A DNA stretch of 64,000 bases from Streptomyces platensis (GTDB lineage: Bacteria; Actinomycetota; Actinomycetes; Streptomycetales; Streptomycetaceae): NCBI RefSeq assembly GCF_008704855.1, contig NZ_CP023691.1, positions 7,874,001 through 7,938,000 on the forward strand, in the 5' to 3' direction. The position numbers were made by a program, and so were the translations under genes. Numbering within the stretch: position 1 is the stretch's first letter; each line of letters starts with the position of its first letter. The notes beneath the pieces are model-generated. The model worked only from the letters and a program-made list of their open reading frames with translations. It searched no databases and was not told the DNA's origin. This document shows positions 60,267 through 64,000 of this stretch, in pieces.

Positions 60267-60893
60267 ATGCAGGAGCAGTACCGCACGCTCGCGCGCGAGG
60301 GTGTCCACGAGATCGAGATCAACAAGTCCCGCTTCCTCTGCGCGCTCGCGCCCGTCGCGACCGAGACCGAGGCCCAGGACTTCATCGCGCGCATCCGCAA
60401 GGAGCACCCCACCGCCCGCCACCACTGCTTCGCCTACGTCCTGGGCGCCGACGGCGGTATCCAGAAGGCGAGCGACGACGGCGAGCCCGGCGGCACCGCG
60501 GGCGTGCCGATGCTCCAGATGCTGCTGCGCCGCGAGGTCCGCTTTGCCGTCGCCGTCGTCACCCGCTACTTCGGCGGCGTCAAGCTCGGCGCCGGCGGCC
60601 TCATCCGCGCGTACGGGGGCGTCGTCGGCGAGGCGCTCGACACCCTGGGCACGGTCACCCGCCAGCGCTTCCGGCTGGTCACCGTCACCGTCGACCACCA
60701 GCGGGCCGGCCGGCTGGAGAACGACCTGCGCACCACCGGCCGCACGGTGCGAGAGGTGACCTACGGCGCGGAGGTCCGCATCGAAATCGGCCTGCCGGAG
60801 GCCGACCTGGACACCTTCCGCGCCTGGCTCGCGGACACCACGGCCGGCACGGCACGGCTGGAACTGGGGGGCGAGGCTTATGGGGAGGCCTGA
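60267..60893 (+). CDS. YigZ/IMPACT-family protein
   Basis: 208 residues. EIEINKSRFLCALAPVATE, HHCFAYVLG, SDDGEPGGTAGVPMLQML and VTRYFGGVKLGAGGLIRAYG are diagnostic of YigZ (IMPACT N-domain), followed by its C-terminal ferredoxin-like part. It is associated with translation. Leaderless layout. Confidence 0.94.
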   Translation: MQEQYRTLAREGVHEIEINKSRFLCALAPVATETEAQDFIARIRKEHPTARHHCFAYVLGADGGIQKASDDGEPGGTAGVPMLQMLLRREVRFAVAVVTRYFGGVKLGAGGLIRAYGGVVGEALDTLGTVTRQRFRLVTVTVDHQRAGRLENDLRTTGRTVREVTYGAEVRIEIGLPEADLDTFRAWLADTTAGTARLELGGEAYGEA

Positions 60894-60982
60894 TCCGGCG
60901 GGCTTGGTGCGCACGGTGGTCGGGTGCGCCGCCCAGAGCTGACGCCTGCTCCGCCGGGGCGGCGCACCCCTCCCGCCCGTGG

Positions 60983-61207
60983 CTACCCGCCGGCAATCGC
61001 CGACAGCATCCTCGTACGGGCCGCCCGGCGGGCCGGCCATATCGCGGCCGGCACTGCCGCGAGGGTGATACCGACCAGCGACAGACCGATGATTCCGGCA
61101 GGGAGCGAGAAGTCCCACAACCGCTGCCCGAACATGGCGTGTTGCATGACGGCGACGTCAGGACCGGCCACGGATGCAAGAATGAGGCCCGCAAGGAATG
61201 GGGTGCG
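60983..61207 (-). pseudogene. C-terminal fragment of an FtsX-like ABC permease
   Basis: Minus-strand frame reading PFLAGLILASVAGPDVAVMQ, then a hydrophobic segment ending AIWPARRAARTRMLSAIAGG, typical of MacB/FtsX permease C-termini. No N-terminal part exists upstream; sbcD is on the other strand. Probably a remnant; a 62-residue frame with GTG 61171 is formally open. Confidence 0.5.
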
Positions 61208-61305
61208 GACAGTGGTCGCCGTGGTGGGGCCGGTTGCCGGGCCGTGGTGGTCGGGTGCTGGTTCGTGGGCTCTCGGAGGGGAAAAATGCAGGTCGGAGTG
61301 GCTGC

Positions 61306-62472
61306 GTGAGATTTCTGCACACCTCCGACTGGCATCTCGGGCGGTCCTTTCACCGGGTGAATCTGCTCTCCGCGCAGCGTGCGTTTCTCGATCATCTCGT
61401 GGAGACGGTGCGGGCCCGGGAGATCGACGCGGTGCTGGTGGCGGGCGATGTCTACGACCGTGCCGTGCCGCCGCTCGCCGCCGTCGAGCTGTTCGACGAC
61501 GCCCTGCACCGGCTCGCGGGGCTCGGCGTCCCGACGGTGATGATCTCCGGCAACCATGACTCGGCCCGCCGGCTGGGGGTCGGCTCCGGGCTGATGGAGC
61601 GGGCCGGAATGCACCTGCGGACCGACCCGGCCGACTGCGGCACGCCTGTCGTGCTCGCCGATGCCCATGGGCCGGTGGCGCTCTACGGGCTGCCGTATCT
61701 CGAACCCGCCATGGTCCGTGAAACCCTCGGGGCGCGGCGTGCCGACCATGCGGAGGTGCTCGGCGCGGCCATGGAGCGGGTGCGGGCCGATCTCGCCGGG
61801 CGGCCCGCGGGGACGCGTTCCGTGGTGCTGGCGCATGCCTTCGTCACCGGCGGCGCGGTCAGTGACAGCGAGCGCGATATCACCGTCGGCGGGGTCGCCT
61901 CGGTTCCCGTGGGCGTCTTCGACGGGGTGGACTATGTCGCCCTCGGGCATCTGCACGGCTGTCAGACCCTCACCGAGCGGGTCCGCTACTCCGGCTCTCC
62001 GCTCGCCTACTCCTTCTCCGAGGCCGAGCACCGTAAGTCGTCATGGATCGTCGATCTCGGCGCGGACGGCACCGTGCACGCGGAGCGGGTGGACTGCCCG
62101 GTGCCGCGGCCGCTGGCCCGTATCCGCGGGCGGCTGGAGCAGCTGCTGGAAGATCCCGGACCGGCCCGGCACGAGGACTCCTGGGTCGAGGCGACCCTCA
62201 CCGACACCGCCCGCCCCCATGAGCCCATGGCCCGGCTGGTCAAGCGCTTCCCGCACCTCGTCAGCCTGGTCTTCGACCCTGATGACGGGCCCACCCGCTC
62301 GCTGGCGTCGTACGCGCAGCGGCTGCGCGGGCGCAGCGACCAGGAGATCGCCGAGGACTTCGTGGAACATGTACGGTCCGGCCGCGCGGCCGATGAGCAG
62401 GAGCGGGCCGAGCTGCGTTCGGCGATCGACGAAGTACGGGTCGACGACATGGCGGCCGAGGTGGCGCGTTGA
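61306..62472 (+). CDS. sbcD: exonuclease subunit SbcD
   Basis: 388-residue metallophosphoesterase of the SbcCD (Mre11-Rad50-like) nuclease that cuts hairpins and DNA ends. Motifs: MRFLHTSDWHLGRSF (DxH), VAGDVYDRAVPP (GDxxD), MISGNHDSARRL (GNHD), VVLAHAFVTGG and ALGHLHGCQ. GTG 61306 follows GGAG. sbcC overlaps its stop (TTGA). Confidence 0.96.
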   Translation: MRFLHTSDWHLGRSFHRVNLLSAQRAFLDHLVETVRAREIDAVLVAGDVYDRAVPPLAAVELFDDALHRLAGLGVPTVMISGNHDSARRLGVGSGLMERAGMHLRTDPADCGTPVVLADAHGPVALYGLPYLEPAMVRETLGARRADHAEVLGAAMERVRADLAGRPAGTRSVVLAHAFVTGGAVSDSERDITVGGVASVPVGVFDGVDYVALGHLHGCQTLTERVRYSGSPLAYSFSEAEHRKSSWIVDLGADGTVHAERVDCPVPRPLARIRGRLEQLLEDPGPARHEDSWVEATLTDTARPHEPMARLVKRFPHLVSLVFDPDDGPTRSLASYAQRLRGRSDQEIAEDFVEHVRSGRAADEQERAELRSAIDEVRVDDMAAEVAR

Positions 62473-64000
62473 GGCTGCACCGGCTCTCTCTCACCGCCTT
62501 CGGGCCGTTCGGCGGCACCCAGACCATCGACTTCGACCGGCTGACGAGGGATGGCCTCTTTCTGCTGCACGGCCCGACGGGCGCGGGCAAGACCTCGGTC
62601 CTGGACGCGGTGTGCTTCGCGCTGTACGGGTCGGTCCCCGGGGCGCGGCAGAGCGGCCAGGCGCTGCGCAGTGATCTGGCGGACCCGCTGACCCTCACCG
62701 AGGTCGTCCTCGAACTGACCGTGGGCGAACGGCGGTTGGAGATCACCCGGCTGCCGGAGCAGCCACGTCCCAAGAAGCGGGGCAGTGGCACGACGAAGGA
62801 GAAGGCGCAGAGCAGGCTGCGGGAGTTCGTGCCGGCCGGGGCCGGGGGGCCGGTGGACGGTGACGGGCCCGGGGTCGGAGCCGGGCCGGAGGGTGAGGGC
62901 GGGTCCGGAGGCGGCGACGGGCCGGAGGGCGGCGGTCACTGGAAGGCGCTGAGCCGCTCGCATCAGGAGATCGGTGAGGAGATCGGCCAGCTGCTCGGGA
63001 TGAGCAAGGAGCAGTTCTGCCAGGTGGTGCTGCTGCCGCAGGGCGATTTCGCGCGCTTTCTGCGGGCCGATGCCGAGGCGCGCGCCCGGCTGCTGGGGCG
63101 GCTCTTCGACACCCGGCGGTTCGCCGCGCTCGAAGAGCAGTTGACCGCGCGCCGCAAGGCCGCCGCGGACACCGTCACGGCCGGCGACGAACGGCTGCTG
63201 GCGCTGGCGCACCGGATGGCGCAGGCGGCCGGGGAGAGCGCCGACCTCACCGATCCGTCGGTCCCGGCGCCGGAGCGGGCCGGGGCGGCGCCGCAGGGCG
63301 CAGCGGCGCGCGGACGTGGCGCGACGGCTGGCGGCGGGCGCGGGCGGGCGACGGCGACCGCGGCGGCCACGAAGCGGGCGACCGTACCGGGGCAGGCCGG
63401 GGCCGTGGAGCCCGGCGCACCGGCCGCATCGGCCCGTAGTGGCGCCGCGGAAGATCCGGCCGCGGGCCCGGCCACACCACCGGGCCCCGGCGAGCCGGGC
63501 TTCGCGGATGCGGTGCTGGTCAGGGCGGCGGTCGCCCGGGTGAGCGCACGGGAGCGGCTGACGGTCGCGGACTCCGCGCTGCACGCCGCCGAGACCGCCG
63601 AGCGGACGGCGGCCGGGCGCTGGGAGGAGGCCCGTGAACGCGACCGGCTCCAGCAGCGGTACGCGGACGCCCGGCGCCGGGCCGCCCGGCTGGAGGCCCA
63701 CGCCGAGGAACGTACGCAGACTCGCGAGAGGCTGGAGCGGGCCCGTGCGGCCGCGGAGGTCGCGCCCGCGCTCGCACTGCGCGACGCCGCCTGGCGTGAG
63801 CTGGACGCCGCACAGCGCGCCGAGCGACAGCACCGAAGCCCGCTGCCGCCAGATCTCGCCGACGCGGAGAGCGATCAACTCGCCGCGCTGGAAAGGGAGT
63901 TGCGGGAGGATCTGGGGTCGCTCGGCGCTGCCCGGCGGGCCGAACTGCGGGCCGCCGACATCGGCCGGGAGCGCACCGTCCTCGACCGCGAGGCGCGCGC
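62469..64000 (+). CDS. sbcC: exonuclease ATPase subunit SbcC (cut by window edge)
   Basis: 510 codons of an SMC/Rad50-like ATPase. Walker A is HGPTGAGKTSVLDA (about 34-47); QVVLLPQGDFARFLRA is the Q-loop. The first coiled-coil arm begins after about residue 195. Two Gly/Pro/Ala-rich insertions (about 123-156 and 263-345) split the N-terminal region, longer than in E. coli. TTG 62469 overlaps the sbcD stop, so the two are coupled. The gene continues beyond the window. Confidence 0.95.
   Translation, partial: MRLHRLSLTAFGPFGGTQTIDFDRLTRDGLFLLHGPTGAGKTSVLDAVCFALYGSVPGARQSGQALRSDLADPLTLTEVVLELTVGERRLEITRLPEQPRPKKRGSGTTKEKAQSRLREFVPAGAGGPVDGDGPGVGAGPEGEGGSGGGDGPEGGGHWKALSRSHQEIGEEIGQLLGMSKEQFCQVVLLPQGDFARFLRADAEARARLLGRLFDTRRFAALEEQLTARRKAAADTVTAGDERLLALAHRMAQAAGESADLTDPSVPAPERAGAAPQGAAARGRGATAGGGRGRATATAAATKRATVPGQAGAVEPGAPAASARSGAAEDPAAGPATPPGPGEPGFADAVLVRAAVARVSARERLTVADSALHAAETAERTAAGRWEEARERDRLQQRYADARRRAARLEAHAEERTQTRERLERARAAAEVAPALALRDAAWRELDAAQRAERQHRSPLPPDLADAESDQLAALERELREDLGSLGAARRAELRAADIGRERTVLDREAR

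Overview
The window looks like chromosomal DNA of a Streptomyces or a very close relative. The GC content is very high, many genes start with GTG, and several have leaderless starts behind a TAGCGT-like -10 box. The gene set is also typical: SapA, ohr/ohrR, a conservon ending in CYP157/CYP154 P450s, Ku/LigD end-joining genes, a ROK-controlled sugar ABC operon and a second EF-Tu. No phage, transposase, CRISPR array or tRNA was seen.

Layout. 0-9 kb: divergent ku/ligD, a secreted endonuclease I, a D,D-carboxypeptidase, a cold-shock protein, an esterase lipoprotein, a decayed alpha-mannosidase remnant and an SDR/DUF2867 protein. 9-13.5 kb: secreted cell-wall proteins, namely SapA, a GH25 lysozyme and two tandemly duplicated lytic-transglycosylase-like proteins. 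The two duplicates carry similar ~340-nt leaders, with a tiny secreted peptide gene between them. 13.9-17 kb: a compact ACP-ketosynthase-hydrolase-SRPBCC operon whose last gene is interrupted by an amber codon. 17.2-24.3 kb: ohrR/ohr, then a sugar ABC operon with a GH1 beta-glucosidase and a divergent ROK repressor. 24.4-30.2 kb: amidohydrolase, APC permease, TetR and a SpoIIE-type phosphatase, followed by a SulP transporter remnant. 31-37.3 kb: small conserved actinobacterial proteins, a lipoprotein, UppP and a TVP38 protein. 38-44.3 kb: a divergent EF-Tu (tuf3 type), patatin, a spermidine-synthase-like protein, an MFS exporter, a hotdog thioesterase and DedA.

44.4-54.8 kb: an AfsR/LuxR-like ATPase, a second esterase lipoprotein and a DUF4333 protein. 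Then comes a full conservon (cvnA-B-C-D), CYP157 (its ExxR motif reads EVLW), CYP154 and a crotonase. A 47-codon open frame with a TTA codon in its third position sits directly before cvnA and overlaps its start by ATGA. 54.9-64 kb: gamma-carbonic-anhydrase-like protein, acyltransferase, EamA exporter with a divergent XRE-cupin regulator, YbaK, CoA-binding, SseB-like and YigZ proteins, an ABC-permease fragment, and sbcD/sbcC, which runs off the right edge.

Best candidates for something undescribed are the TTA-containing frame coupled to the conservon-P450-crotonase operon, the paired leaders of the duplicated cell-wall enzymes, and the four-gene ACP/KS operon with its terminal nonsense mutation. 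Nothing here could be searched or folded, so family names rest on recognised motifs and remembered family features.
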